Positions 7,114 through 14,085 are shown, counted from the first letter of the stretch. The stretch: DNA of 15,281 nucleotides from an uncultured Oscillospiraceae bacterium (GCA_900758315.1 CAAERF010000393.1:1-15281), one strand, 5' to 3'. Made by a program: numbers and translations. Notes: generated from the sequence alone by a model not told the origin.

Positions 7114-7194
7114 GGTCCAGCCTTTTTCCAAAAAGGCTGGCGGGATGCAAGGGCAGCGCCCTTGCCGGTCCCCAGGGGCAGAGTCCCTGGGGCC
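7114..7194 (-). repeat. Palindromic intergenic repeat, right copy (abuts thiI stop)
   Basis: Read on the minus strand from the thiI stop there are three hairpins: CCCCAGGG with CCCTGGGG (7170-7177 and 7185-7192), GCAAGGGC with GCCCTTGC (7147-7154 and 7158-7165), then CCAGCCTTTTT with AAAAAGGCTGG (7117-7140) followed by ACC. The last module matches the left copy at 6884-6908, in inverted orientation. The element starts directly after the thiI TAA. Confidence 0.7.
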
Positions 7195-8373
7195 TTAACG
7201 CAGGGGAATCTGGACACGTTCGATGTTGTCGAAGGCGGTCTGGCAGAGTCCCTCGAAGTCGTAGTTCTCCTCAATCTCGATAAAATCGCTGACCTTGGGA
7301 TGGGTCCGGGGATGCTTGGGGGTAAATACCGTGCAGCAGTCCTCGTAGGGCAGAATCGAGGTGTCAAAGGTGCCGATCTTCCGGGCAATCCGGACAATCT
7401 CCTCCTTGTCCATACCGATCACCGGCCGGAATACCGGCTTTTTCACCACTGCCTCCGTGACAGCCATCGCCGCCATGGTCTGGCTGGCCACCTGGCCCAA
7501 GCTCTCGCCGGTGACGATGGCCTCAGCGCCCACCCGGTCCGCGATCATCTCGGAGATGCGCATCATAAACCGGCGCATAGCCAACGTGAAGTAGGGCTCC
7601 GGACAGCTCCGGCGCAGCTCCTCCTGGATGGCAGTAAAGGGAACGATGTTGACGGTGAGCCGGCCGCAGTAGCCAGTCAGCAGGCTGGCCAGCTCCAGCA
7701 CCTTCTCCTTGGCCTCGTTGGAGGTATAGGGATAGCTGAAGAAGTGGACCATCTCCAGGGCCAGGCCACGCTTGGCCATCATGTAGCAGGCCACCGGCGA
7801 GTCGATGCCGCCGGAGAGCAGAGCCACGGCCCGTCCACCGGCGCCTACCGGCAGACCGCCGGCGCCAGGCTGGGCGTTGGCGTGGACGTAGCCGGCGAAA
7901 TCCCGGACCTCCAGGTGGACCGTCAGCTCCGGATTGTGGACGTCCACCTTCAGGGCGGGATAGGCCTCGGCCAGCAGTCCGCCCACGTACTGGCTCAGCT
8001 CAATGGAGGTCATAGGGAAGGTCTTATCGCTGCGCTTGGACTCCACCTTAAAGCTCTTGGCGCTGCGCAGCTGATCGTCCAGATAGGTGCAGGCCGCCCG
8101 GAAAAAGGCGTCCGGATCCTTCTCGCAGGCCTTGGCCCGGGACAGGGCCGCCACACCGAAGAGCTTCTGTAAACTCTCCCAGGCGCCGTCCAGATCACAG
8201 CTCTCCTCCATGGGCTCCACGTAGACAATGGACTGGCGGGAATAGGTGCGGAACTGGCCGTAAGGGTACAGGCGGCGGTGGAGGTTGCCCATCAGCCGCT
8301 CCTCAAACCGGCGGCGGTTCAGGCCCTTCAGGACGATCTCGCCCATCTTCAGCAAAAACAGTTCGTCATTCAT
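7195..8373 (-). CDS. thiI: tRNA 4-thiouridine synthase ThiI (rhodanese-less)
   Basis: Enzyme of 392 residues that adenylates U8 of tRNA and inserts sulfur to make s4U8; some homologues also feed sulfur to thiamine thiazole synthesis. A ferredoxin-like N-terminal part and THUMP domain (about 60-165) precede the PP-loop ATP pyrophosphatase domain with SGGIDSPVA (187-195). YEDCC (343-347) near the C-terminus holds C346, probably the equivalent of E. coli Cys344. The protein ends soon after, so it lacks the rhodanese domain of E. coli ThiI (482 residues) and resembles the shorter Bacillus form. Such forms usually depend on a dedicated cysteine desulfurase, often encoded next door; none is adjacent here. 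A GAGAGG site lies upstream of the ATG. It probably shares a transcript with the zinc-ribbon gene 44 bases upstream. Confidence 0.95.
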   Translation of the reverse strand: MNDELFLLKMGEIVLKGLNRRRFEERLMGNLHRRLYPYGQFRTYSRQSIVYVEPMEESCDLDGAWESLQKLFGVAALSRAKACEKDPDAFFRAACTYLDDQLRSAKSFKVESKRSDKTFPMTSIELSQYVGGLLAEAYPALKVDVHNPELTVHLEVRDFAGYVHANAQPGAGGLPVGAGGRAVALLSGGIDSPVACYMMAKRGLALEMVHFFSYPYTSNEAKEKVLELASLLTGYCGRLTVNIVPFTAIQEELRRSCPEPYFTLAMRRFMMRISEMIADRVGAEAIVTGESLGQVASQTMAAMAVTEAVVKKPVFRPVIGMDKEEIVRIARKIGTFDTSILPYEDCCTVFTPKHPRTHPKVSDFIEIEENYDFEGLCQTAFDNIERVQIPLR

Positions 8374-8417
8374 GGTGTCTTACATTTCCTCTCTCTTTGA
8401 TTCCGTTTCAGTGTGAC

Positions 8418-9440
8418 TCAGGAGGCGTCCGGAGCAGTGGTCTCACCGCCGGTGTTGCCGCCCTCGTTCCCCGAGTTGCCGGTTTCGCCGCCTTCGTTGC
8501 CGGGATTGCCGGTCTCACCGCCGGTAGTGCCGCCTTCGTTGCCGGTGTTACCGCCCTCGGTACCGGGATCGGGCTTGGTTGTGGTGCCGCCGGAGTTGTC
8601 GCCGGGCTCGGTAGCGGGCGTGGTACCGCCGCTGCTGGCAGGATCGTCGCTAGGCTCGGTAGCGGGTGTGGTCTGACCAGAGCTGTCGCCGGAGTCATCC
8701 TTTTTGTCGTCCTTCTTGTTGTCCTTTTTATCGTTTTTGTTAGAGTCCTTGTTCTCGTCCGGATCCTCCGCAGGCGCCGAGGAGACAGGTGTGCTCTCGG
8801 TGGGCAGGGCCTCAGAGACGCTGCCGGCCTCGCTGGTGGAGGCCGCGGGCTGGATCTGATTGGCTCCCAGACCCCGGAAGATAGCCACAGCGCCGATGGT
8901 CAGCAGGGCCAGAATCGCAATGCACAGCAGGATCGCCAGAATGGGGACGCTCCGGCGCTGCTTTTTCGCGGGCTGTGGAGTGGATTTCCGCTGAGGCGGT
9001 GTCTGCTGTACAGCGGGACGGGACTGCCGGACCGGCGTCTGAGGAGGTGCCGGTCTGACGGGGGCGGGTGTTTCCGGGACGGGATCCACAGGGGACGCGG
9101 CAGGAGCGTCCTGGGGCGTCTCCGGCACCGGTACCGGCGCGAAGGGCCGGGTCTGATCCGCTGCCTCCTCCGGTGGCGGATCCGCAGGGATGGACCGGCG
9201 GAGAATCACTGTGGCGTCGGGATCCGGCTTTTTCCGCTTGACTTTCGGCGGTTCCTTGGCGTTGGCACGCTTTGGAGACTTGGCCTTATTCTCGTTTTTT
9301 GCGTTTAAAATACCGTCCAGAGAGAATTTTTTCCGCATTTTTCGGTTGTGTTCTTCTACAGATTTGCGGCTGCAAACCGGACATTCGCCCAAGCTGACGT
9401 CATAGGGCCGATGACATTTGGGACAAAAGGTAGTGATCAT
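8418..9440 (-). CDS. Zinc-ribbon, single-pass membrane protein with repetitive acidic tail
   Basis: I do not recognise a named family. The 340 residues fall into five parts. A zinc ribbon at the N-terminus has C6/C9 and C20/C23 (two CPxC pairs 10 residues apart). A basic stretch follows (about 32-72). A Pro-rich linker runs to about 163. One strong membrane segment (165-188) is preceded by KKQRR. The C-terminal region (about 195-340) is low complexity: first an Asp/Lys-rich patch (225-250), then Thr/Gly/Glu repeats with TTPATEP twice (257-263, 273-279) and GNEGG three times (300-304, 314-318, 324-328). By the positive-inside rule the zinc ribbon is cytoplasmic and the tail is outside. AGAGGA precedes the ATG. 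It sits just ahead of thiI in the same probable operon. Function is unknown; a scaffold or envelope role would be a guess. Confidence 0.85.
   Translation of the reverse strand: MITTFCPKCHRPYDVSLGECPVCSRKSVEEHNRKMRKKFSLDGILNAKNENKAKSPKRANAKEPPKVKRKKPDPDATVILRRSIPADPPPEEAADQTRPFAPVPVPETPQDAPAASPVDPVPETPAPVRPAPPQTPVRQSRPAVQQTPPQRKSTPQPAKKQRRSVPILAILLCIAILALLTIGAVAIFRGLGANQIQPAASTSEAGSVSEALPTESTPVSSAPAEDPDENKDSNKNDKKDNKKDDKKDDSGDSSGQTTPATEPSDDPASSGGTTPATEPGDNSGGTTTKPDPGTEGGNTGNEGGTTGGETGNPGNEGGETGNSGNEGGNTGGETTAPDAS
8436..8672 (-). repeat. In-gene degenerate tandem repeats encoding T/G/E/N-rich tail
   Basis: This DNA encodes residues 257-335 of the zinc-ribbon membrane protein. Short GC-rich units recur, coding for GNEGG(N/E)TG-like and TTPATEP-like blocks. 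Similar units at the DNA level suggest copy-number change by slippage or unequal recombination; that is inference. Confidence 0.7.
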
Positions 9441-9491
9441 AAGTATCGTCCTCTTTCATCTTTCATCATGGGTAAACAGAAGTATCGAATC

Positions 9492-9519
9492 ATTATATAC
9501 GCAGACGGGAAAAAATCAA
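9492..9519 (-). promoter_or_regulatory. Sigma-A promoter for the zinc-ribbon gene and thiI
   Basis: On the minus strand: TTGATT (plus 9514-9519), 16-base spacer, perfect TATAAT (plus 9492-9497). Predicted start near 9485, about 45 bases before the ATG at 9440. Confidence 0.75.
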
Positions 9520-9533
9520 GAACAAAAAAGTGT

Positions 9534-9562
9534 AAAAAGGGAATCATTTTCCTACAGATTCC
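9534..9562 (-). terminator. Possible terminator after mnmE
   Basis: On the minus strand GGAATC (plus 9557-9562) pairs with GATTCC (plus 9540-9545) over an 11-base loop, followed by C and TTTTT. The stem is short, but it is placed right after the mnmE stop and before the next promoter. Confidence 0.45.
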
Positions 9563-9565
9563 AGA

Positions 9566-10933
9566 CTACTTGCCCACGCAGAACCGGGAAAAGATGCGGC
9601 TGGTCACGTCCTCGGTGACCCGCCGGCCGGAGATCTCGCCCAGGGCGGCCAGAGCGCACTCCACGTCGGAGAGCACCGCGTCCGGCGGCATGCCGGCCTC
9701 CAGACCGGCCTGGACGGAGCACAGCGCCTGTTCCGCCCGTCCGGCAGCCTCCACCTGGCGGGCGTTGGTGAGCAGTTCCCCCTGCTGTTCGGAACCGGCG
9801 GGGAACCGGCGGGCGATCTCCTCCTCCAGGGCGTCCAGACCACGGTGTTCTCTGGCGCTGATGGCCAGAGGGTGAATGCCCTGCTGTTCCAGGCAGGCCA
9901 GATCCGCCACCTGAGGCAGGTCGGACTTGTTCACCAGCACGATGGTCTCGCCCACCGACTGGGCGGCCTGAAGCACCATCCGGTCGTTCTCATCCAGCGG
10001 GGCGCTACCGTCCAGCACCACCAGCGCCAGCTCAGCCCGTTCCAGAGCGTCCAGGCTCCGGCGGACCCCCATCTGCTCCACCGTGTCCCCGGTATCCCGG
10101 AGGCCGGCGGTGTCGATGAGCCGCAGCAGGACCCCGCCCAGGGTGGCCTTTTCCTCCACCGTATCCCGGGTGGTGCCGGGGATGTCGGTGACGATGGCCC
10201 GGTCGTAGCCCAGAATGGCGTTGAGCAGAGAGCTCTTGCCCGCGTTGGGTCGGCCCACAATGGCGCAGGGCACCCCTTCGGTGAGGTGACGGCCCCGGCG
10301 GTAGGTGGCCCGGAGAGCGGCCAGGTCGGCGGCGGCTTTGCCGGCGCTCTCCGCGATCTCCTCCGCCTCAAAGGGCTCGATGTCCTCGTCCGGATAGTCC
10401 AGCACGGCGTGGAAGTGGGCCATCAGGTCCACCAGCTCGTCATAGATGCCGTTGATCTTCCGGCTCATGGCGCCGGAGAGCTGGCCCACGGCGTTTTTGG
10501 CCGCAGCTACCGTCTCCGCGTCGATCAGGTCCACCACGGCCTCGGCCTGGGTCAGATCCAGCTTGCCATTGAGGAAGGCCCGGCGGGTGAACTCACCGGC
10601 CTTTGCCTGCCGGGCGCCAGCGGCAAAGAGGGCTTCCAGCCCGGCGGCCAGCATGGTGGGCGAGCCGTGACACTGGAGCTCCGCCGTATCCTCGCCGGTG
10701 TAGCTGGCGGGCGCCACGGAGTAGGTGGCCAGACAGTTGTCCAGCACTGCGCCGTCCGGGCCGTGCAGCTGGCCGTAGATCAGGGTCTGCGGCGGACGGT
10801 CTTTCAAGGGGGTTTTTCCGAAGGGCGTGAAGGTCCGCTCCAGCACCTGCCGGGCCTGGGGACCGGAGATGCGCAGGATGCCGATGGCGGTGCGGGCACT
10901 GCCGGTGGCGATGGCGGCGATGGTGTCGGTCAT
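9566..10933 (-). CDS. mnmE: tRNA uridine-5-carboxymethylaminomethyl modification GTPase MnmE
   Basis: GTPase of 455 residues, full length for the family. With MnmG it installs the xm5 group on wobble U34 of tRNAs. The N-terminal folate-binding domain (1 to about 118) includes GEFTRRAFLNGKLDLTQAEAV (113-133). The helical domain is split around the G domain: G1 GRPNAGKSS (227-235), G2 TDIPGTTRDT (249-258), G3 DTAG (274-277), G4 NKSD (335-338). The protein ends FCVGK, with Val in place of the usual Ile of CIGK; the reactive Cys (C452) is kept. Its ATG overlaps the stop of the lipid kinase gene (ATGA), and a GGGAGGG site lies within that gene. MnmG, its obligate partner and frequent neighbour in Firmicutes, is not in this window. 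Confidence 0.97.
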   Translation of the reverse strand: MTDTIAAIATGSARTAIGILRISGPQARQVLERTFTPFGKTPLKDRPPQTLIYGQLHGPDGAVLDNCLATYSVAPASYTGEDTAELQCHGSPTMLAAGLEALFAAGARQAKAGEFTRRAFLNGKLDLTQAEAVVDLIDAETVAAAKNAVGQLSGAMSRKINGIYDELVDLMAHFHAVLDYPDEDIEPFEAEEIAESAGKAAADLAALRATYRRGRHLTEGVPCAIVGRPNAGKSSLLNAILGYDRAIVTDIPGTTRDTVEEKATLGGVLLRLIDTAGLRDTGDTVEQMGVRRSLDALERAELALVVLDGSAPLDENDRMVLQAAQSVGETIVLVNKSDLPQVADLACLEQQGIHPLAISAREHRGLDALEEEIARRFPAGSEQQGELLTNARQVEAAGRAEQALCSVQAGLEAGMPPDAVLSDVECALAALGEISGRRVTEDVTSRIFSRFCVGK

Positions 10934-11835
10934 GACGGTTTCCCTCCCTCTTCGCCCCGGATCATGCGCACGGCCTGGGGCAGAATTTCTACAGTGGTGT
11001 CGGTGTGCTCTCCGCCGTACTCGCCGTCCAGGGTCCAGGCCACCGGCTCGTTACAGTGGAAGGTGACCTGATGGGTCTGGAAGGAGAGGACGTTTTTGTT
11101 AGGGGCCTTGCTGATCAGGGCCGTCAGGACCCCGTTGAGCTCAGCCAGTGTGGTGGGAGTGCGGACCAGAAGTACCTCGAACTTGCCGTCGTCCAGAATC
11201 ACTTCGTTGGTCTTCATGCCCTGGAAGCCGCCCACGGAGACCGAGTTGGAGACCATGCCGTAGATGTAGTTGCCCTCCTCAATGATGCCGTCGTGCTCGA
11301 TGGTCATGGAGTAGCTGGTGACCTCGCCCAGGCTGCGAATGCCCCGGAGGACGTAGGCGGCGTGGCCCAAAATCTGCTTCATCTCCTGGGGCGTCTCATA
11401 GGAGACGCTGGTGAAGATGCCGAAGGCGGCCACATAGACAAAGACGTGCTCTCCGTTGAACTGGCCCATGTCACAGGCGAAGGGGGTGCCGGTGACGGCG
11501 ATCTCCGCGGACTTGTGGAGATTGGCGGGCAGGCGGAGGGTTTTGGAAAAATCGTTGGTGCTGCCGGCGGGCAGGTAGCCCAGCGGGACGTCCAGTCCGC
11601 CGTGGACGAGACCGGAGACCACCTCATTCAAGGTGCCGTCCCCGCCGGAGCAGACAATGCGATCATACTGCCCGCCCAGCTCCTGGACAACCCGGGTGGC
11701 GTCACCGGCGGCCCGGGTGGCGTACAGGGTGACCAACCAGCCCTCCTGCTGGAATTGGGCAGTGATGTCCCCCAGGGCGCCGGTGATTTTCGCCTTGCCG
11801 GCGGTGGGGTTGTAGATAAACAGAAGCGTTTTCAT
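10930..11835 (-). CDS. Diacylglycerol kinase-like lipid kinase (DgkB/YegS/BmrU family)
   Basis: Soluble lipid kinase of 301 residues with the DAGK catalytic fold. Counting from the chosen ATG, the hallmark nucleotide-binding motif SGGDGTLNEV is at 63-72 and GYLPAGSTNDF at about 86-96; NPTAGK at 9-14 starts the first strand-loop. Family members phosphorylate diacylglycerol (DgkB in Gram-positives, recycling it into phosphatidic acid) or related lipids; the substrate here is inferred. Two ATGs are possible, 11841 and 11835. GGAG lies only 3 bases from the first but 9 bases from the second, so I chose 11835. The gene is the first of a two-gene operon, overlapping mnmE by four bases. A promoter with a 17-base spacer lies upstream. 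Confidence 0.9.
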   Translation of the reverse strand: MKTLLFIYNPTAGKAKITGALGDITAQFQQEGWLVTLYATRAAGDATRVVQELGGQYDRIVCSGGDGTLNEVVSGLVHGGLDVPLGYLPAGSTNDFSKTLRLPANLHKSAEIAVTGTPFACDMGQFNGEHVFVYVAAFGIFTSVSYETPQEMKQILGHAAYVLRGIRSLGEVTSYSMTIEHDGIIEEGNYIYGMVSNSVSVGGFQGMKTNEVILDDGKFEVLLVRTPTTLAELNGVLTALISKAPNKNVLSFQTHQVTFHCNEPVAWTLDGEYGGEHTDTTVEILPQAVRMIRGEEGGKPS

Positions 11836-11883
11836 ACGCATTCACTCCAAAAAGAACAGAATAGCCCAGAATAGCTATCCTCC

Positions 11884-11912
11884 ATTATGAGAGAAGCCGG
11901 CGGAAAAAACAA
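11884..11912 (-). promoter_or_regulatory. Candidate promoter for the lipid kinase-mnmE operon
   Basis: On the minus strand: TTGTTT (plus 11907-11912), 17-base spacer, CATAAT (plus 11884-11889). The predicted start near 11877 gives a leader of about 40 bases. It has one or two mismatches per box. Confidence 0.5.
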
Positions 11913-11985
11913 CAATAATTTATGAACTTTCACGAAGGTGGATGAGATGGGGAGGAGAATTATTTCGGTCCGGAGACAACGCTAA

Positions 11986-12001
11986 TGTATCATGTGATAC
12001 A
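11986..12001. promoter_or_regulatory. 16-base palindrome, candidate operator upstream of ilvE
   Basis: TGTATCA and TGATACA are perfect inverted arms around a TG centre. It lies in the divergent region between the lipid kinase and the aminotransferase, about 21 bases before a TATGAT box, so a repressor bound here would overlap the -35 region. The regulator is unknown. Confidence 0.4.
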
Positions 12002-12022
12002 GTCTGGACCGCCGTCCGGTTA

Positions 12023-12028
12023 TATGAT
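12023..12028 (+). promoter_or_regulatory. Weak candidate -10 box for ilvE
   Basis: TATGAT within an AT-rich stretch about 80 bases before the ilvE start. No convincing -35 hexamer lies 16-18 bases upstream, so the promoter is either activator-dependent or misplaced. Confidence 0.3.
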
Positions 12029-12106
12029 AAACTGTAAGAACAGAAACAGACCAAGTGGCGTCTGAAATCGTTTATAAGATGAAACAACCAGGGAGGCATT
12101 ACAATT

Positions 12107-13177
12107 ATGTTGGATATCCGCATCGAATTGACCAAAACCCCGAAGGCAAAACCCACCGATGAGAGCGCGCTGGGGTTCGGCAAAGTTTTTTCCGACCACA
12201 TGTTCGTCATGGACTACAACCCGGAACAGGGCTGGCATGACGCCCGCATCATCCCCTACCAGAATTTCAGCATGGATCCGGCCAGCGTGGTCTTCCACTA
12301 CGCCCAGGAGATCTTTGAGGGCCTGAAGGCCTACCGGACCGCAGAGGGCAAGATTCAGCTCTTCCGCCCCGACTGCAACGCCCAGCGCTGCAACGACTCT
12401 GCCGACCGTATGTGCATGCCCCAGATCCCGGTGGAGGATTTCGTCCAGGCCGTCAAGGCTCTGGTGAAAGTGGAGGCGGACTGGGTGCCCCACTCCGACG
12501 GTACCTCTCTGTACATCCGCCCCTTCATGATCGGCACAGACGTGGGCCTGGGTGTCCACGCCTCCAAGCACTATCGCTTCTGCATCATCACCGCTCCCTC
12601 CGGTGCCTACTACGCTGAGGGCCTGGCCCCCGTCCGCATCTACGTGGAGGATGAGTTCATCCGCGCCGCACCCGGCCTGACCGGCTTCTGCAAGTGCGGC
12701 GGCAACTACGCTGCCTCCATCAAGGCCGGCGACCTGGCAGAGCAGCAGGGCTATGCCCAGGTGCTCTGGCTGGACGGCGTGGAGAAGAAGTACGTGGAAG
12801 AAGTGGGCGCCATGAACATCATGTTCAAGATCGACGGCAAGATCTACACCGCCCCCTGCGTGGGCACCGTGCTTCCCGGCGTCACCCGCCGCAGCTGCAT
12901 CGAGCTGTGCCGCGACTGGGGCTATGAGGTCATCGAGGACAAGCTGGCCATCGCAGACATCATGAAGGCCGCCGAAGAGGGCAAGTTGGAAGAGGTCTTT
13001 GGTACCGGTACCGCCGCCGTGGTCTCCCCGGTCAAGGAGCTGCGCTGGAAGGATCAGGTGGCTCACATCTCCGACGGCAAGATCGGCCCGCTGACCCAGA
13101 AGCTCTACGACACCCTCACCGGCATCCAGTGGGGTAAGCTCCCCGACGAAAAGGGCTGGATTGTCCCGGTGGACTGA
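12107..13177 (+). CDS. ilvE: Branched-chain amino acid aminotransferase
   Basis: PLP enzyme of 356 residues that moves amino groups between 2-oxoglutarate/glutamate and leucine, isoleucine or valine. The length and motifs fit the longer bacterial/eukaryotic BCAT type: HYAQEIFEGLKAYR (64-77), LFRPDCNAQR (85-94), SLYIRPFMIGTD (134-145), the PLP lysine K196 in KCGGNYAAS, EEVGAMNIMF (231-240), the TVLPGVTRRS turn (254-263) and the phosphate-binding GTGTAAVVSPV (299-309). GGGAGG lies 11 bases before the ATG. It is flanked by a divergent regulatory region and a strong terminator, so it appears to be a single-gene unit rather than part of an ilv operon. No T-box leader is evident. Codon use is more C-ending and regular than in its neighbours, consistent with good expression. 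Confidence 0.95.
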   Translation: MLDIRIELTKTPKAKPTDESALGFGKVFSDHMFVMDYNPEQGWHDARIIPYQNFSMDPASVVFHYAQEIFEGLKAYRTAEGKIQLFRPDCNAQRCNDSADRMCMPQIPVEDFVQAVKALVKVEADWVPHSDGTSLYIRPFMIGTDVGLGVHASKHYRFCIITAPSGAYYAEGLAPVRIYVEDEFIRAAPGLTGFCKCGGNYAASIKAGDLAEQQGYAQVLWLDGVEKKYVEEVGAMNIMFKIDGKIYTAPCVGTVLPGVTRRSCIELCRDWGYEVIEDKLAIADIMKAAEEGKLEEVFGTGTAAVVSPVKELRWKDQVAHISDGKIGPLTQKLYDTLTGIQWGKLPDEKGWIVPVD

Positions 13178-13201
13178 GCGTCACCCAAATCCATAGTATG
13201 A

Positions 13202-13249
13202 GACGGCAGTGTTCTGCTGTCCCTCTGCGGCGGACGTTGCCTGCCGCAG
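13202..13249. other. Two hairpins between ilvE and its terminator
   Basis: GACGGCAG (13202-13209) pairs with CTGCTGTC (13214-13221) with one G-T pair; CTGCGGC (13225-13231) pairs with GCCGCAG (13243-13249). Neither has a T-run. They may protect the 3' end of the ilvE transcript (inference). Confidence 0.4.
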
Positions 13250-13263
13250 GCCGCAAGTTCATC

Positions 13264-13293
13264 AAACCCCGGACCGGATGGTCCGGGGTTTTT
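13264..13293 (+). terminator. Rho-independent terminator after ilvE
   Basis: CCCCGGACC (13267-13275) pairs with GGTCCGGGG (13280-13288) around GGAT, extended by AAA with TTT to 12 pairs, and followed by further T residues to 13293. Confidence 0.9.
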
Positions 13294-13510
13294 GCGTGAT
13301 CGTCGGGAAAAAGAGGGAATCCAAACCGGCTTTGTGAAAGTTGAACAAGGACGGCGGGAAATGCAATCCGTTTGCTGTGAAAAGCACTGGGACAGCGCTC
13401 TGGAGGGTTTTGGCGGGATGCGGAAAGGGAAAAAAAGCGGAAAAAGGGTATTTCAGCGGCAGAATGGCAAAAATGATTGCATAAACCCGGTTAAAAAGTG
13501 GAAAATGGTG
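13294..13510. other. Non-coding spacer, purine-rich on the plus strand
   Basis: About 215 bases between the ilvE terminator and the trmL promoter. The plus strand is strongly biased to G and A, with several GGGAAA and GGAAAAA runs. I see no convincing gene, repeat or RNA structure. A frame opening at 13292 crosses it but has no ribosome site and runs into trmL out of frame. Confidence 0.5.
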
Positions 13511-13539
13511 TTGATTTTCAAAACAAATTGGGCTAGAAT
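13511..13539 (+). promoter_or_regulatory. Sigma-A promoter for trmL-pgk
   Basis: TTGATT (13511-13516), 17-base spacer, TAGAAT (13534-13539). The predicted start near 13546 leaves only about 25 bases before the trmL start, just enough for the AGGAGG site. Confidence 0.75.
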
Positions 13540-13569
13540 AGACCGTGCTTACAGGAGGTGCGTTGGTCC

Positions 13570-14085
13570 GTGGTTCATATTGTATTGGTCGAGCCGGAAA
13601 TTCCGCAGAATACCGGCAATATTGCCCGTACCTGTGCCGTCACCCACAGCAGCCTGCACCTGATTCGTCCCCTTGGCTTCGACGTCAGCGAGCGCGCTGT
13701 GCGCCGGGCAGGGCTGGACTACTGGAGTCAGGTGCCGGTCACCGAGTACGAGAGCCTGCCGGACTTTTTTGCCCGGCACCCCGACGCGGAGAACCGGCTG
13801 TGGCTGGCGACCACCAAGGCGCCTCAGTCCTACACCCAGGCCCGGTATGAGGAGGACTGCTACCTGTTCTTCGGCAAGGAGACGGCCGGTCTGCCCCAGT
13901 GGTTCCGGGAAAAATATTATGATCGCTGCGTCCGTATCCCGATGGTTTCGGGAGCGCGCTGCCTGAACCTGTCCAATTCCGCCGCCGTGCTCACCTACGA
14001 GGTGCTGCGTCAGCACGGTTTTCCGGGTCTGACCGGAGAGGGGGAAATGACGGAAACGGCTCCGGTTCAGACACTTTTCAAATGA
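13570..14085 (+). CDS. trmL: tRNA (cytidine/uridine-34 2'-O)-methyltransferase TrmL
   Basis: SPOUT-class methyltransferase of 171 residues that 2'-O-methylates the wobble base of certain leucine tRNAs in E. coli; the closest Gram-positive counterpart is CspR. The three SPOUT/SpoU motifs are present: [14 protein letters not shown] (7-20), [11 protein letters not shown] (99-109) and IPM...[14 protein letters not shown] (123-144), which form the knotted SAM site. I chose the GTG at 13570 because AGGAGG (13553-13558) lies 11 bases before it; the in-frame GTG at 13558 overlaps that site and cannot use it. The protein is a little longer than E. coli TrmL (157) through an acidic/Thr-rich tail. pgk follows after 26 bases with no terminator, so the two are probably cotranscribed. 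Confidence 0.92.
   Translation: MVHIVLVEPEIPQNTGNIARTCAVTHSSLHLIRPLGFDVSERAVRRAGLDYWSQVPVTEYESLPDFFARHPDAENRLWLATTKAPQSYTQARYEEDCYLFFGKETAGLPQWFREKYYDRCVRIPMVSGARCLNLSNSAAVLTYEVLRQHGFPGLTGEGEMTETAPVQTLFK

Noticed and set aside
6855..7194. CRISPR array or transposon ends, suggested by repeated hairpins
   Set aside because: The units are not evenly spaced with unique spacers, no cas or transposase gene is present, and there is no target-site duplication that I can see.
7162..8172. Open frame of 336 codons on the plus strand opposite thiI
   Set aside because: Antisense to a complete ThiI and begins inside the palindromic repeat; no family signature.
9845..11071. Open frame of 408 codons on the plus strand opposite mnmE
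   Set aside because: Antisense to MnmE with all GTPase motifs intact; the shadow protein is low complexity with no domain.
11960..12106. Possible T-box leader for ilvE, because TGGACCGC resembles part of the T-box core
   Set aside because: The core is imperfect, there is no specifier stem or T-tailed terminator downstream, and the space between the divergent genes is too small for a full leader.
13558..13569. Upstream GTG at 13558 as the trmL start
   Set aside because: This GTG overlaps the last base of AGGAGG, so the ribosome site could not serve it; the GTG at 13570 is correctly spaced and starts at the conserved VHIVLVEPE.
13292..13663. 123-codon frame between ilvE and trmL
   Set aside because: It begins in the terminator tail without a ribosome site, is Lys/Arg-rich from a purine-biased strand, and overlaps trmL out of frame.
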